From Akkermansiaceae bacterium (GTDB lineage Bacteria; Verrucomicrobiota; Verrucomicrobiia; Verrucomicrobiales; Akkermansiaceae), in assembly GCA_029253285.1 (NCBI GenBank), contig JAQWZU010000008.1:1-41963 (forward strand): 41,963 bases of DNA. Direction: 5' to 3'. Both the position numbers and the translations under genes were made by a program. Shown piece after piece: positions 34,177 to 41,957 of the stretch; the stretch's first letter is position 1; the number at the start of each line of letters is the position of its first letter. The notes below the pieces were generated by a model that saw nothing but the letters and a program-made list of their open reading frames with translations, searched no databases and was not told the origin of the DNA.

Positions 34177-35184
34177 CTACTGCTTTTGCTTCTTTAAGCA
34201 GGAGTCATCCATCGGGACGGGTTTGCCGACGCTGTCGACGGGGTGGGTGAAGAGGTAGCGCCAGACTGGCTCGTGGAGGTAGTTACCCTTCTTGTCGGCG
34301 AGGGAGCCTTTGCGGGGGATGACGGCGCCGTGAGCGACTTTGGCGTCGTTTTTGACGTCGAAGTCAGTGATGAGACGGCGGGTATTCCCGTAGGGTGGTT
34401 TGGATTTTTCAACGTTTACGATGGGGCCGAATTGGTGCATGCCAAGGAGCTCCCAGGATCGGCAATAGTGATCGGCTTCCCAGCCGGAATCCTGAATGTG
34501 GGTGAATCCGAAATAGCGGTTTTCCGGTGTAGCGGAGGGGCCAGCCTGCCAGTCCTGATATTGATCGCGGGGGCCCGAGAAGGCGACGACACGGGCGACT
34601 TTTGTGTGTTTGGCAAAGCGGGCGGAAGTGGTTGAGCCATGGGAAATCCCCGAAAGGATGACTTTTTCCCAGAGGAGGTCGTCTTTCTTCGAGTTGAGGA
34701 ATTGCCCCCATTTTCCCTCCGGGTTTTTCTTGGCGAGATGCTTTACAAAGGTCAGTGCGCGGCCTTTAACGCTGTCGGGTTTGGCGATGGCGGTTACGTT
34801 GGTATGGTCTTCTCCGGTGGCTGCTTCGAGGCGAATATTGCCGCGGCAATGCGGGTCGACAGGCCGTTCTTTACAGCAAAGGGAAAACCACTTGTTGGCG
34901 TAGGCAACTTGCATGGTGTGGAGTCCATATTTGTTGAGTTGATGGAAGAGCTTGGTGTTCGGGCTCATCAGCCAAATGACGAGCCGTCCGCGTGATTCGG
35001 CGCGGGTGTCGATACTGGCGTATTGCGTGTCTTGGGCTTTGCCTTTCTTGTCTTTGATGAGAAATCCGATTTCAGGATATTCTTTGACCTTTGAATCGAG
35101 TTCGCTGGCGCGGGTTTTGAATTCGTAAAGTTGTGGTTTTGCAGCAAGTGGAAGAATAGTGAGGATTACGAGGAGTGATTTCAT
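34177..35184 (-). CDS. Secreted alpha/beta-hydrolase-like protein
   Basis: A 335-residue exported protein (signal peptide about 1-15). The nucleophile elbow GISHGSTTSA follows a beta strand (KVILS), and then ARVVAFSGPRDQYQDW and a late HGAVIP histidine complete a plausible Ser-Asp-His triad. The pattern resembles the BPSS1187-type hydrolase-like family, whose function is unknown to me. I chose ATG 35184 because it gives the signal peptide. It lies eight bases after a polysaccharide lyase remnant on the same strand, so it may have been part of a polysaccharide-degradation operon. Confidence 0.75.
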   Translation of the reverse strand: MKSLLVILTILPLAAKPQLYEFKTRASELDSKVKEYPEIGFLIKDKKGKAQDTQYASIDTRAESRGRLVIWLMSPNTKLFHQLNKYGLHTMQVAYANKWFSLCCKERPVDPHCRGNIRLEAATGEDHTNVTAIAKPDSVKGRALTFVKHLAKKNPEGKWGQFLNSKKDDLLWEKVILSGISHGSTTSARFAKHTKVARVVAFSGPRDQYQDWQAGPSATPENRYFGFTHIQDSGWEADHYCRSWELLGMHQFGPIVNVEKSKPPYGNTRRLITDFDVKNDAKVAHGAVIPRKGSLADKKGNYLHEPVWRYLFTHPVDSVGKPVPMDDSCLKKQKQ

Positions 35185-35191
35185 GTGGTGA

Positions 35192-35432
35192 TTATTTTTG
35201 GGTGACGATCGGTCCAATGTATTTTCGAGCGATGACGAGGTTGTCGATGAAGAGTTTATCCTGGGAGAAAGCGGAGCGTTCCCTCCGTGATAGAGGTTGA
35301 TCCAGATTTTCTCAATCTTGAGTTTTCAATTTCACGCATTTGGAGGTTAATCTTTTTGAAGGCAAGTTTCCCATTGATCCAGCCGCGGAGGTTGCCATCG
35401 CTTTTTCCGAGCTTCTCCCCTCAATTGAACGA
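35192..35432 (-). pseudogene. C-terminal remnant of a polysaccharide lyase-like gene
   Basis: On the minus strand three frames together spell the end of a PL14-like polysaccharide lyase: GKSDGNLRGWINGKLAF in one frame, KIEKIWINLYHGGNAPLS in a second, and QDKLFIDNLVIARKYIGP in the third, ending at a TAA (35194-35192). The DG..W.NG, YHGG and DN.V.A..YIGP motifs in this order fit jelly-roll lyases. Two frameshifts in about 80 codons and the absence of the upstream part indicate a pseudogene, unless both shifts are assembly errors. No further lyase-like sequence is recognisable between 35433 and 35520. Confidence 0.6.
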
Positions 35433-35514
35433 CGCGATAGCGGGAAAGAAAAGAGAAGAGCAGATCATTGGAGATGTATTATGTGGAGCCGGAGCATGAT
35501 TTTCCATATCCCGG

Positions 35515-35556
35515 GAACAGAAAAAACGGCCTCCGGAATAACCAGAGACCGCTTTT
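35515..35556 (-). terminator. Rho-independent terminator of glnA
   Basis: On the minus strand a 15-base stem with several G-U pairs (35556-35542 with 35536-35522) and a five-base loop is followed by further T. It lies 25 bases after the glnA stop. Confidence 0.85.
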
Positions 35557-35580
35557 GAGAAGGTGAAACCTTGGAGTGGC

Positions 35581-36588
35581 TTACTCGACTTCCGAGATAG
35601 TCTTAAGGATACGAGAAGCGATGGCGTAAGGGTCTCCCTGGGAGTTCGGACGACGATCTTCAAGGTAGCCTTTCCAGTCGTTCTTGGCGAAGGAGTGTGG
35701 CACGCGAATGGACGCTCCGCGGTCGGCGATGCCCCAGGAGAACTTGTCGATTGACTGGGTCTCGTGCAGGCCGGTGAGACGCATGTCGTTGTCGGGTCCG
35801 TAAACGGCGATGTGCTCCATGCAGTTCTTGTCGAACTGAGCCATAAGCTTTTCGAAGTATTCCTTACCGCCTTCTTCACGAAGTTTTTCAGTGGAGAAGT
35901 TGGCGTGCATGCCGGAGCCGTTCCAGTCGCCTTTGAGTGGCTTGCAGTGGTAGTTCACGTCGACAGCATACTCTTCGCAGAGACGCTCAAGAAGAAAGCG
36001 GGCAACCCAAATTTGGTCGGCGGCGCGCTTGGATCCTTTTCCGAAAACCTGAAATTCCCACTGGCCCATAGCCACTTCAGCGTTGATGCCTTCGTGGTTG
36101 ATACCGGCGTAGAGGCAGAGGTCGAGGTGCTCGTCGACGATGGCACGACCGATGTCGCCCACGTTCTTGTAGCCAACTCCGCAGTAGTATCCACCTTGGG
36201 GCTCGGGATATCCGCCTTTAGGGAATCCGAGGATGTTGCCGTCTTTTTCGAGGAAGTATTCCTGCTCAAATCCGAACCATGCGTTTTCATCGTCGAGGAT
36301 GCCGGCGCGAGCGTTGGAGGGATGAGGAGTGCCGTCGGGAAGCATAACCTCACACATCACGAGCGCCCCATTTTCACGGGTTCCGTCGGGATAAACAGCG
36401 ACTGGCTTGAGAATGCAGTCGGAGTCGCTTCCGTCTGCCTGCTGGGTGGAGGATCCGTCAAATCCCCACTCGGGCAATTGCTCGAGAGTCGGGAAATCAT
36501 CAAATTCCTTGATGCAGCATTTAGTACGAAGGTTTGGGACGGGCGTGTAGCCGTCCAGCCAGATATAATCGAGTCGGTATTTAGCCAT
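35581..36588 (-). CDS. glnA: Glutamine synthetase, type II (GSII)
   Basis: Makes glutamine from glutamate, ammonia and ATP, the main entry of ammonium into metabolism. The 335-residue length and sequence (MAKYRLDYIWLDGY start, WGFDGSST at about 41-48, NHEGINAEVAMGQWEFQ near the middle, NGSGMHANFST) are those of the eukaryote-like GSII class, not the 450-470-residue GSI usual in bacteria. It lacks the GSI adenylylation loop, so control must be transcriptional or by feedback. A near-consensus sigma-54 promoter lies about 110 bases upstream and two small hairpins lie in the leader. A strong terminator follows, making a single-gene unit. Confidence 0.96.
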   Translation of the reverse strand: MAKYRLDYIWLDGYTPVPNLRTKCCIKEFDDFPTLEQLPEWGFDGSSTQQADGSDSDCILKPVAVYPDGTRENGALVMCEVMLPDGTPHPSNARAGILDDENAWFGFEQEYFLEKDGNILGFPKGGYPEPQGGYYCGVGYKNVGDIGRAIVDEHLDLCLYAGINHEGINAEVAMGQWEFQVFGKGSKRAADQIWVARFLLERLCEEYAVDVNYHCKPLKGDWNGSGMHANFSTEKLREEGGKEYFEKLMAQFDKNCMEHIAVYGPDNDMRLTGLHETQSIDKFSWGIADRGASIRVPHSFAKNDWKGYLEDRRPNSQGDPYAIASRILKTISEVE

Positions 36589-36608
36589 TGGTCTGATTGG
36601 TTGCTTGA

Positions 36609-36656
36609 GAACTGTGGTTCAGTTCGGAAGTGCGGGAGGCTCAATGAAAATCGAGC
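36609..36656 (-). promoter_or_regulatory. Two hairpins in the glnA leader
   Basis: GAACTG/CAGTTC (36609-36625, five-base loop) and GCTCAAT/ATCGAGC (36639-36656, four-base loop, one G-U pair) lie between the predicted sigma-54 start and the glnA ATG. They do not match the glutamine riboswitch patterns I know. Function unknown; they could be regulator sites or RNA structures. Confidence 0.35.
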
Positions 36657-36695
36657 GTCTGGCAATTCCTTACTTACAATTTCCCGTCAAAATCA

Positions 36696-36712
36696 AGCAA
36701 TTAGCGTGCCAA
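36696..36712 (-). promoter_or_regulatory. Sigma-54 promoter of glnA
   Basis: On the minus strand the sequence TTGGCACGCTAATTGCT fits the sigma-54 consensus (-24 TGGCACG, -12 TTGCT) with the obligatory ten bases between GG and GC. Predicted transcription start is near 36685, giving a leader of about 97 bases. It sits in the gap between the kinase-PP2C gene and glnA. Confidence 0.7.
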
Positions 36713-36717
36713 GTGGT

Positions 36718-37923
36718 TTAAATACGGGAGATTTTGGCGACAATTAGGGTGGTGTCGTCGCGATCATCGTTTTCGTAGGCTCTGAAGCAGAGATCCTTGG
36801 CTGTTTCAGCAAGGCTGCGATCTTCGAGGAGCTCCTCGCGGATGCTTTTTTCCCAGAGGCCGTCCATGATCCCGTCGGTGCAGAGCATGATTTCTTGGGT
36901 TTCTTCCAATTCGACAAATCCGACTTGCGGGCTGGGCTCGTGAGGGCTGCCGCCGAGCACGTCGCTGAGGACGGACTTCCGGGGATGGTTGCGATAGGAG
37001 TATTCGGTGATCATCCCGCGATCCCATTGATGCCAGGCGATGCAGTCATCTTTGGTGAGTTGCTCGACCGAGCCGTTTTTTACAAGATAAAGCCGTGAAT
37101 CGCCAATGTGGGCCCAATAGAGGCGTTCGTGAGTGATCCAGGTCATGGTGAGAGTGGCTCCCATGCCTTCGGCGTTGCCTCCCTTTTTGGCGAGATCCAT
37201 CAGGTCGTGGTGCGCATTGCGAAGGAGATGGTCGAGAGCTTCTTCGGCTTCTTGTTTCGCGGTGAGAATGCTGTAAAGGCGGTCTGCTTCCCGGTGAATG
37301 CGGCTCATAAGGAGACGGGAGGCGAATTCACCGGCGTTCTTTCCACCCATGCCATCGGAGACGGCCAGGACGAGGTGGGAGGGGTCGAGGAGGATCTCTC
37401 CGGAATCTTCGAGGTGGAGTGTTTTCTCAGGATTGACGGTGAGAGCGAGGAAGGCATCGTCATTGGCAGCGTGATATTTCCCTTTTTGAGAGAGGGCTGA
37501 CCAGGTGGTTCGGAGGACTTTTCCTTGAGAGGAGGGTTTTGCGGGCTCAGGTAGAACTTCCGAGAGTTCGAAATCGATGAGGCAAAAACGTCCCAGTTGC
37601 GCCGAGTAGGTGACATTACGAGGTTCCGGGTCGTCGTGACGCACGCCGTAAAGTTCCTCGAGTTCGTTAAAAAGCGCAGTGGCTTTTTCCGCCGTGACCA
37701 GGGGTGCCGGAGCGCCGCAGTTGGTGGTGACCAGCGTGAGTGTTTTGGGATCGTGATCTAACAGCCGTGGGACATTCTCACACCCCCGGTCTTCAAGGAC
37801 TTTGAGGACTTTCACTTCATTCTTGAAGCGTTTGTCTCGATCGGTGCCCCGGAATTGTTTGTGGACGTGGCCCTTGAAATCGATTCGAACGAGCGAGCGT
37901 ATGCCGTCTTTGAGTTCCTTCAT
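36718..37923 (-). CDS. Fusion of minimal kinase-like domain and PP2C phosphatase
   Basis: A 401-residue cytosolic protein. Residues 1-125 look like a minimal protein kinase of the RIO/Bud32 type: candidate ATP-lysine Lys22, Glu36, catalytic loop HDDPEPRN (His96, Asp98, Asn103) and DFE at 117-119 in place of DFG. There is no clear glycine-rich loop. Residues 145-401 form a PP2C serine/threonine phosphatase with NDD at 154-156, SDGMGG around Asp190, GMGATLT at 253-259, HIGDSR with Asp275, CTDG with Asp350 and DDTT at 389-392, so all metal ligands are present. The domains may act on the same substrate in opposite directions; this is inference. It lies upstream of glnA on the same strand; a functional link to nitrogen control is possible but unproven. 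Confidence 0.85.
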   Translation of the reverse strand: MKELKDGIRSLVRIDFKGHVHKQFRGTDRDKRFKNEVKVLKVLEDRGCENVPRLLDHDPKTLTLVTTNCGAPAPLVTAEKATALFNELEELYGVRHDDPEPRNVTYSAQLGRFCLIDFELSEVLPEPAKPSSQGKVLRTTWSALSQKGKYHAANDDAFLALTVNPEKTLHLEDSGEILLDPSHLVLAVSDGMGGKNAGEFASRLLMSRIHREADRLYSILTAKQEAEEALDHLLRNAHHDLMDLAKKGGNAEGMGATLTMTWITHERLYWAHIGDSRLYLVKNGSVEQLTKDDCIAWHQWDRGMITEYSYRNHPRKSVLSDVLGGSPHEPSPQVGFVELEETQEIMLCTDGIMDGLWEKSIREELLEDRSLAETAKDLCFRAYENDDRDDTTLIVAKISRI

Positions 37924-38024
37924 CTGCGATGGTGATCACGATACTCCCATCCGGCTGACGACCAAGTGAAAATGAAGAGTGCGAACAGCTTGGATGAACT
38001 TGAGGACTGTGATAGAACTCGGTT

Positions 38025-39077
38025 ATGGACGCAATCATTCATCATTTGGAGAACAGGGAGGAATTGCCTCCGCGGGAAGTCGCAGTGGCGGCAGATTATT
38101 TGCTCGATGAAAGCGGAGAGGTTGAAAAGAAGGCCCGTCTGTTGAAAGCCTTGGCAGACAAAGGTGAGACGGCGGCGGAGATTGCTGAGTTTGTGACCGT
38201 TTTTTTGGAGAAAGCACAGACACCAGACTTTATCGATCAGTCATTTGATGGGCCAACGATTGATGTTTGTGGAACGGGTGGGGATAAGCTCGACCTGTTT
38301 AATGTTTCGACGACCAGCATGTTTGTCGTTGCCGCCGCGGGAGGCGTGGTGATTAAGCACGGAAACAGAGGGATTACCTCCAAGAGTGGTGGCGCTGATG
38401 TTTTGGAGGCTCTTGGGGTGGGTATTGATCTTCCTTCAGCCCAAGTGGGCACCTGTTTGGAGAAGGCGGGAGTGGGCTTTCTGTTTGCTCCGCAATATCA
38501 CCCTGCTTTCAAGGCCGTGGTGCCCGTTCGGAAATTGCTCGCGGAGCAAGGGCAGCGAACGATTTTTAATCTGATTGGCCCCTTGTTAAATCCGGCTCGT
38601 CCGGAATGCCAGTTGGTGGGAGTTTTTGATCGCACCTTGTGTCCCATATTTGCGGAAATTCTGCAACGTTTGGGTCGGGACAGCGCGTGGGTGGTCAATG
38701 GGGCGACGGCTGATGGCCGGGTGGTCGACGAGGTCAGTCTGATGGGGCCGACCTTGGTTTGTAAGTCAGGAAATTTCCAGAGGCAGGTGGACGAAGAGTT
38801 ACAACCTTCTGATTTTGGTCTGGAGGTCGTGCCGGCAACTGAGCTTCAAGGGGGTGACGCAGCAGAGAACGCTGTGATTCTGGAAGAAATTCTCAGTGGG
38901 CAGGAACGTGGGCCCAAGCGCGACATTGTCCGTTTGAATGCGGCAGCTGCGATTGCCTGTGCGGGATTGGCTGATGATATGGGCGATGCTTTCAGAAAAA
39001 CGGGCGAAATTTTGGACAATGGGGCTGCTTTGGACCGCTTGCGCATTCTGCAGGAATATGGAAAAATTTCCTGTTAG
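38025..39077 (+). CDS. trpD: Anthranilate phosphoribosyltransferase
   Basis: Transfers phosphoribose from PRPP to anthranilate in tryptophan synthesis. PRPP-binding GTGGD is at residues 83-87 and KHGNRGITSKSGGAD at 111-125. At 350 residues it is full length. No other trp gene is in the window, so this is an orphan trpD. A weak promoter (TTGGAT at 37990, TAGAAC at 38013, 17-base spacer) would place the transcription start almost at the ATG. Confidence 0.95.
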   Translation: MDAIIHHLENREELPPREVAVAADYLLDESGEVEKKARLLKALADKGETAAEIAEFVTVFLEKAQTPDFIDQSFDGPTIDVCGTGGDKLDLFNVSTTSMFVVAAAGGVVIKHGNRGITSKSGGADVLEALGVGIDLPSAQVGTCLEKAGVGFLFAPQYHPAFKAVVPVRKLLAEQGQRTIFNLIGPLLNPARPECQLVGVFDRTLCPIFAEILQRLGRDSAWVVNGATADGRVVDEVSLMGPTLVCKSGNFQRQVDEELQPSDFGLEVVPATELQGGDAAENAVILEEILSGQERGPKRDIVRLNAAAAIACAGLADDMGDAFRKTGEILDNGAALDRLRILQEYGKISC

Positions 39078-39114
39078 GATTGACTCTTTCAAAATCCCTC
39101 TGAGAAGTAGAATT

Positions 39115-39825
39115 GTGCTGTCGATAATAAGAAGAGCTTCCGCGTTGGTGGGTGTGATGTTCGCGCTGGTGTCCTGTACTTTTCCGGCAAAGCCGACGGG
39201 GTTTCTCAAGGAGCCTCCCAAGATGACAAAGGATAAATCGACCTCGTATCAACGGAGTTGGACGAATCCCTCCGCTGGGCTTTCCAACTACCGTAAAGTG
39301 TATCTCGCCCCGGTGGCTCTGCATAAGGCGAGGTTACGTAACATGGCATTGAACAGCCGAAATCTTACTGGGCGTCAAAAGACAGATCTTAAAATGTTGA
39401 GTCGATTACTGAGGTCTGAGTTCACGGCAGCATTTTCGGAATCGCCTAATGGATGGCGGGTGCTTGATCAACCGAGCAAAGAGGCCGGTGCTATTGGGAT
39501 TGAGCTAAATGTCGTTGAGGTGGCAGCGTCTCGTCCGGTGGTTGAGCTTATCGGAAAATTGGTCCCCGGTGGAGGAGTTTTAAACCGTCCCTCAATGGCG
39601 ATTGAAGGGCGAGTGATTGAGATGAAGAGCGGGAAAGTTCTTGCGAAGTTTGCCGACCGGGAAAAGCCGCCAACCTCACCCTTGTCAATTTCGCAATTTC
39701 AGTATTACAAGGTGCATCGCAATCTCATGCGGGATTGGGCAGGCCAGACGGTGAAGTGGATTGAGCGAACGAATCCGAAAGAAAAAGTCTGGGATGTTCT
39801 CCCTTTCACCTTGATTGATTTCTAG
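39115..39825 (+). CDS. DUF3313-like lipoprotein
   Basis: A lipoprotein of about 236 residues. From GTG 39115 a 20-residue signal peptide ends at the lipobox ALVSC, with lipidation expected at Cys21. The mature part has KVYLAPVALHKARL, a helical region, then beta strands (GIELNVVEVAASRPVVELIG, MAIEGRVIEMKSGKVLAKFADR). This resembles the DUF3313 family of unknown function. A longer start at ATG 39058 overlaps trpD by 20 bases and adds 19 residues; I prefer the GTG because it gives a textbook lipoprotein signal. It converges on the next gene with a two-base gap. Confidence 0.75.
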   Translation: MLSIIRRASALVGVMFALVSCTFPAKPTGFLKEPPKMTKDKSTSYQRSWTNPSAGLSNYRKVYLAPVALHKARLRNMALNSRNLTGRQKTDLKMLSRLLRSEFTAAFSESPNGWRVLDQPSKEAGAIGIELNVVEVAASRPVVELIGKLVPGGGVLNRPSMAIEGRVIEMKSGKVLAKFADREKPPTSPLSISQFQYYKVHRNLMRDWAGQTVKWIERTNPKEKVWDVLPFTLIDF

Positions 39826-39827
39826 GA

Positions 39828-40334
39828 TCAAAGGCCCGCTGCCGCACTTTCCCCCTTGGAAGTAGCATCGATGTGAGCGATTTTCCATTCATCATCGATT
39901 ACTTCGAAATCGAGGATGATGACCCAGTTTTCCTCTGTTTTGAATTGCTGGCCGGCGGCTGCTTTGACCACGCAATCGAGCCTGACTTGAGCAGTGTCAT
40001 TTTTAAGGAGCATTTTTCGGTCGGTTTCGATGATCTCTACCCAGCTCGTCATGGTGTGGAGGGAATCGAGACGCTTAATGATGGTGTCGACCCCTGTCTC
40101 ACCATCGGGAACTGGGGGGGAGCCCTCAAAGCTTACGCTCTCGGCGAGAATTTCCCGTAATATTTCGTGGCGGTTTTCCCGGTTGTCCAGCGATACCTTG
40201 CGATACTCGAGGACTTCAACAAGCGATTCGATTCGCTCGTTGATTTGCTGTTCCGGAGTGCTCTTCCATAAGAAATAGCCGCCAAAGGCGACAAGAATGG
40301 CGATTGCTGAGATGAGAATTTCTTTAGAGCTCAT
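39828..40334 (-). CDS. Membrane-anchored NTF2-like protein
   Basis: A 168-residue protein with one N-terminal membrane segment (about 6-23) and a soluble domain with an alpha/beta pattern: helices at about 30-65 and strands such as WVEIIETDRKMLLK, AQVRLDCVVKA, NWVIILDFEVI and EWKIAHIDA. This fits an NTF2-like fold, but no ligand site is evident. Its ATG directly follows the TGA of the methyltransferase gene (TGAATG), so the two are translationally coupled. Function unknown. Confidence 0.75.
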   Translation of the reverse strand: MSSKEILISAIAILVAFGGYFLWKSTPEQQINERIESLVEVLEYRKVSLDNRENRHEILREILAESVSFEGSPPVPDGETGVDTIIKRLDSLHTMTSWVEIIETDRKMLLKNDTAQVRLDCVVKAAAGQQFKTEENWVIILDFEVIDDEWKIAHIDATSKGESAAAGL

Positions 40335-41495
40335 TCAGCGATTAGGCGCGAGTTCGAGGACGAATCCTTTTAAATACTCCGTCTCTGGAATTGTGGTAAT
40401 CACTGGATGGTCGAGCCGCTGGCTATGCGACTGGATGGTGCGAAGAGTGCGTTTGCCGTCGATGGCGGCCCGTTGAATCGTCTCAAGGAAGAGTTCGCGG
40501 GAAGCGTGGTGGGAGCAGCAGAAGGTTGCGACTTGGCCATCGTGATTGAGCATCTTCAAAGCGCGGAGGTGGATTTCCTTGTATCCGCGCATCGCGTCTT
40601 TGACCGTTTTCTTGTTTCGCGTGAAAGATGGTGGATCGAGAATGATGAGATCGTAAGTTTCCTCGTGTCTTCGGAGGAAATCGAAGGCGTTGGAGGTAAC
40701 CGTTTCGATTTCCACTCCGGTGAGTTCGGCGTTCCGCTTGGTCGCGGCGGTGGCTTCTTCGGAAATGTCGACTGCAAGCACGGATTCCGCCCCGGCTTTC
40801 ATGCAGGCGAGACCGAAGCCGCCTTGGTTGCAGAAAACGTCGAGGACTTTCTTGCCCTTTGCCAACTCGGCCACGCGGCGATAACTGTCCATGATGTCAA
40901 GGAAGAGACCTGTTTTTTGGCCGTTGGCGGGATCAATTTCGAAGATAGATCCCTGATGCTCGACCGTGAAAGGCTCGGGGTGGCTGCCGTGGAGCATTCT
41001 GATTTCATTCTCTAGGCCCTCGGCTTTCCGCATGGAGGAATCATTGCGTAATGTGATCGATACGGGATTACAGAGATCGACCAATGCCTTTGAGATAAGT
41101 TCCTTGCGCTGATCCATTGCCAGAGTGGTCGTTTGAAGAACCAAGTGATCGCCATATTTATCAACAATGATGCCCGGTAGTCCGTCGGATTCACTCCAGA
41201 CAAGGCGGCAGAGCTCGGGATCAATGTGGATTTTCTGGCGATAGGCAATGGCCTGACCGATTCGTCGGGTAAAAAACTCCTGATCCAGCTTTTGAAGTCT
41301 CCGGGAGATGCGTCGGGCGACGATTTGGGAGTTGGGATTGTAAATACCGCAGCCGAGCGGGCGATCCTTGAAGTCCTTCAGGGTAATTAGGTCCCCAGGC
41401 TCTGGATTTCCAAAGGTTTTTTGGATATCGGATGCATAAACCCATTCGTGTCCGTGGAAAATTCGGGCGCGGGGTTTGATAATCAGGCCTGCCAT
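40335..41495 (-). CDS. rlmI: 23S rRNA cytosine-C5 methyltransferase, RlmI type
   Basis: A 386-residue SAM-dependent methyltransferase. The N-terminal PUA domain starts IIKPRARIFHGHEWVYASDI. A SAM-binding motif VLDVFCNQGGFGLA lies near the middle. The catalytic DPPSF segment and a cysteine in CCSHH follow. Relatives methylate C1962 of 23S rRNA; specificity here is by homology. I chose ATG 41495: the frame is open to 41927, but the extra part is the antisense of the lysine-rich gene and gives low-complexity Ala/Phe sequence. Its stop touches the next gene's ATG. Confidence 0.92.
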   Translation of the reverse strand: MAGLIIKPRARIFHGHEWVYASDIQKTFGNPEPGDLITLKDFKDRPLGCGIYNPNSQIVARRISRRLQKLDQEFFTRRIGQAIAYRQKIHIDPELCRLVWSESDGLPGIIVDKYGDHLVLQTTTLAMDQRKELISKALVDLCNPVSITLRNDSSMRKAEGLENEIRMLHGSHPEPFTVEHQGSIFEIDPANGQKTGLFLDIMDSYRRVAELAKGKKVLDVFCNQGGFGLACMKAGAESVLAVDISEEATAATKRNAELTGVEIETVTSNAFDFLRRHEETYDLIILDPPSFTRNKKTVKDAMRGYKEIHLRALKMLNHDGQVATFCCSHHASRELFLETIQRAAIDGKRTLRTIQSHSQRLDHPVITTIPETEYLKGFVLELAPNR

Positions 41496-41595
41496 GGGCA
41501 AAGAAAAGGGCAGGGGAATTGGAATATCAAGAACTGCCCGTCCTTTTCGCTTGATCATCGGGGTCTCTCTGCCTAAGCCCTCCCCACCTACCATT

Positions 41596-41901
41596 ATGGG
41601 CCAGAATCTTAAAACACGACTGAAGCGCCGCCGGAGAAGCCAATATCTCAAGCGGAAGAACGAGCAGGCTAAAGCAAATGCTGCTATCAAGAAAGCCGCT
41701 CCGAAGGACGAAAAGCCTGCTAAAAAGGCCGCCAAGAAGGCTGCTAAGAAGGCCGCCAAAAAAGCAGCCACTAAAAAAGTAGCCAAGAAAGCCGCCGCCA
41801 AGAAAGTGGCGAAGAAGGCCGCCCCCAAAAAAGAGGCTGCTGCCAAGACTCCCGAGGTGAAAGCCGAGGACACTGGTGCTGAAACCAAAGAAGGGGAATA
41901 G
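41596..41901 (+). CDS. Histone H1-like lysine/alanine-rich protein
   Basis: A 101-residue, strongly basic protein. A 30-residue N-terminus (MGQNLKTRLKRRRRSQYLKR) precedes a low-complexity tail of KKAAKKA units (residues about 45-80) and an acidic end. The repeats resemble the C-terminal tails of bacterial histone H1-like and AlgP-like DNA-compacting proteins. The N-terminus is not one I recognise, so RNA or ribosome binding is equally possible. It is divergent from rlmI with a 100-base gap. A terminator follows. Confidence 0.75.
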   Translation: MGQNLKTRLKRRRRSQYLKRKNEQAKANAAIKKAAPKDEKPAKKAAKKAAKKAAKKAATKKVAKKAAAKKVAKKAAPKKEAAAKTPEVKAEDTGAETKEGE

Positions 41902-41925
41902 GACTCCTCTTCAAAAATAACCTTC

Positions 41926-41957
41926 AAAACCCGCCCGGCTTCCGTCTGGCGGGTTTT
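41926..41957 (+). terminator. Rho-independent terminator
   Basis: AAAACCCGCC (41926-41935) pairs perfectly with GGCGGGTTTT (41948-41957), ending in TTTTC. It follows the lysine-rich gene by 24 bases. Confidence 0.85.

Noticed and set aside
36589-36685. Glutamine riboswitch in the glnA leader
   Set aside because: Two hairpins are present but the conserved bases of the glnA-type riboswitch are not visible.
35764-36747. 327-codon plus-strand frame antisense to glnA
   Set aside because: It is the shadow of a strongly codon-biased glnA gene and would include the sigma-54 promoter region.
40335-41927. rlmI frame extended to 530 residues
   Set aside because: The extra N-terminus is Ala/Phe-rich low complexity, antisense to the lysine-rich gene; the PUA domain starts at ATG 41495.
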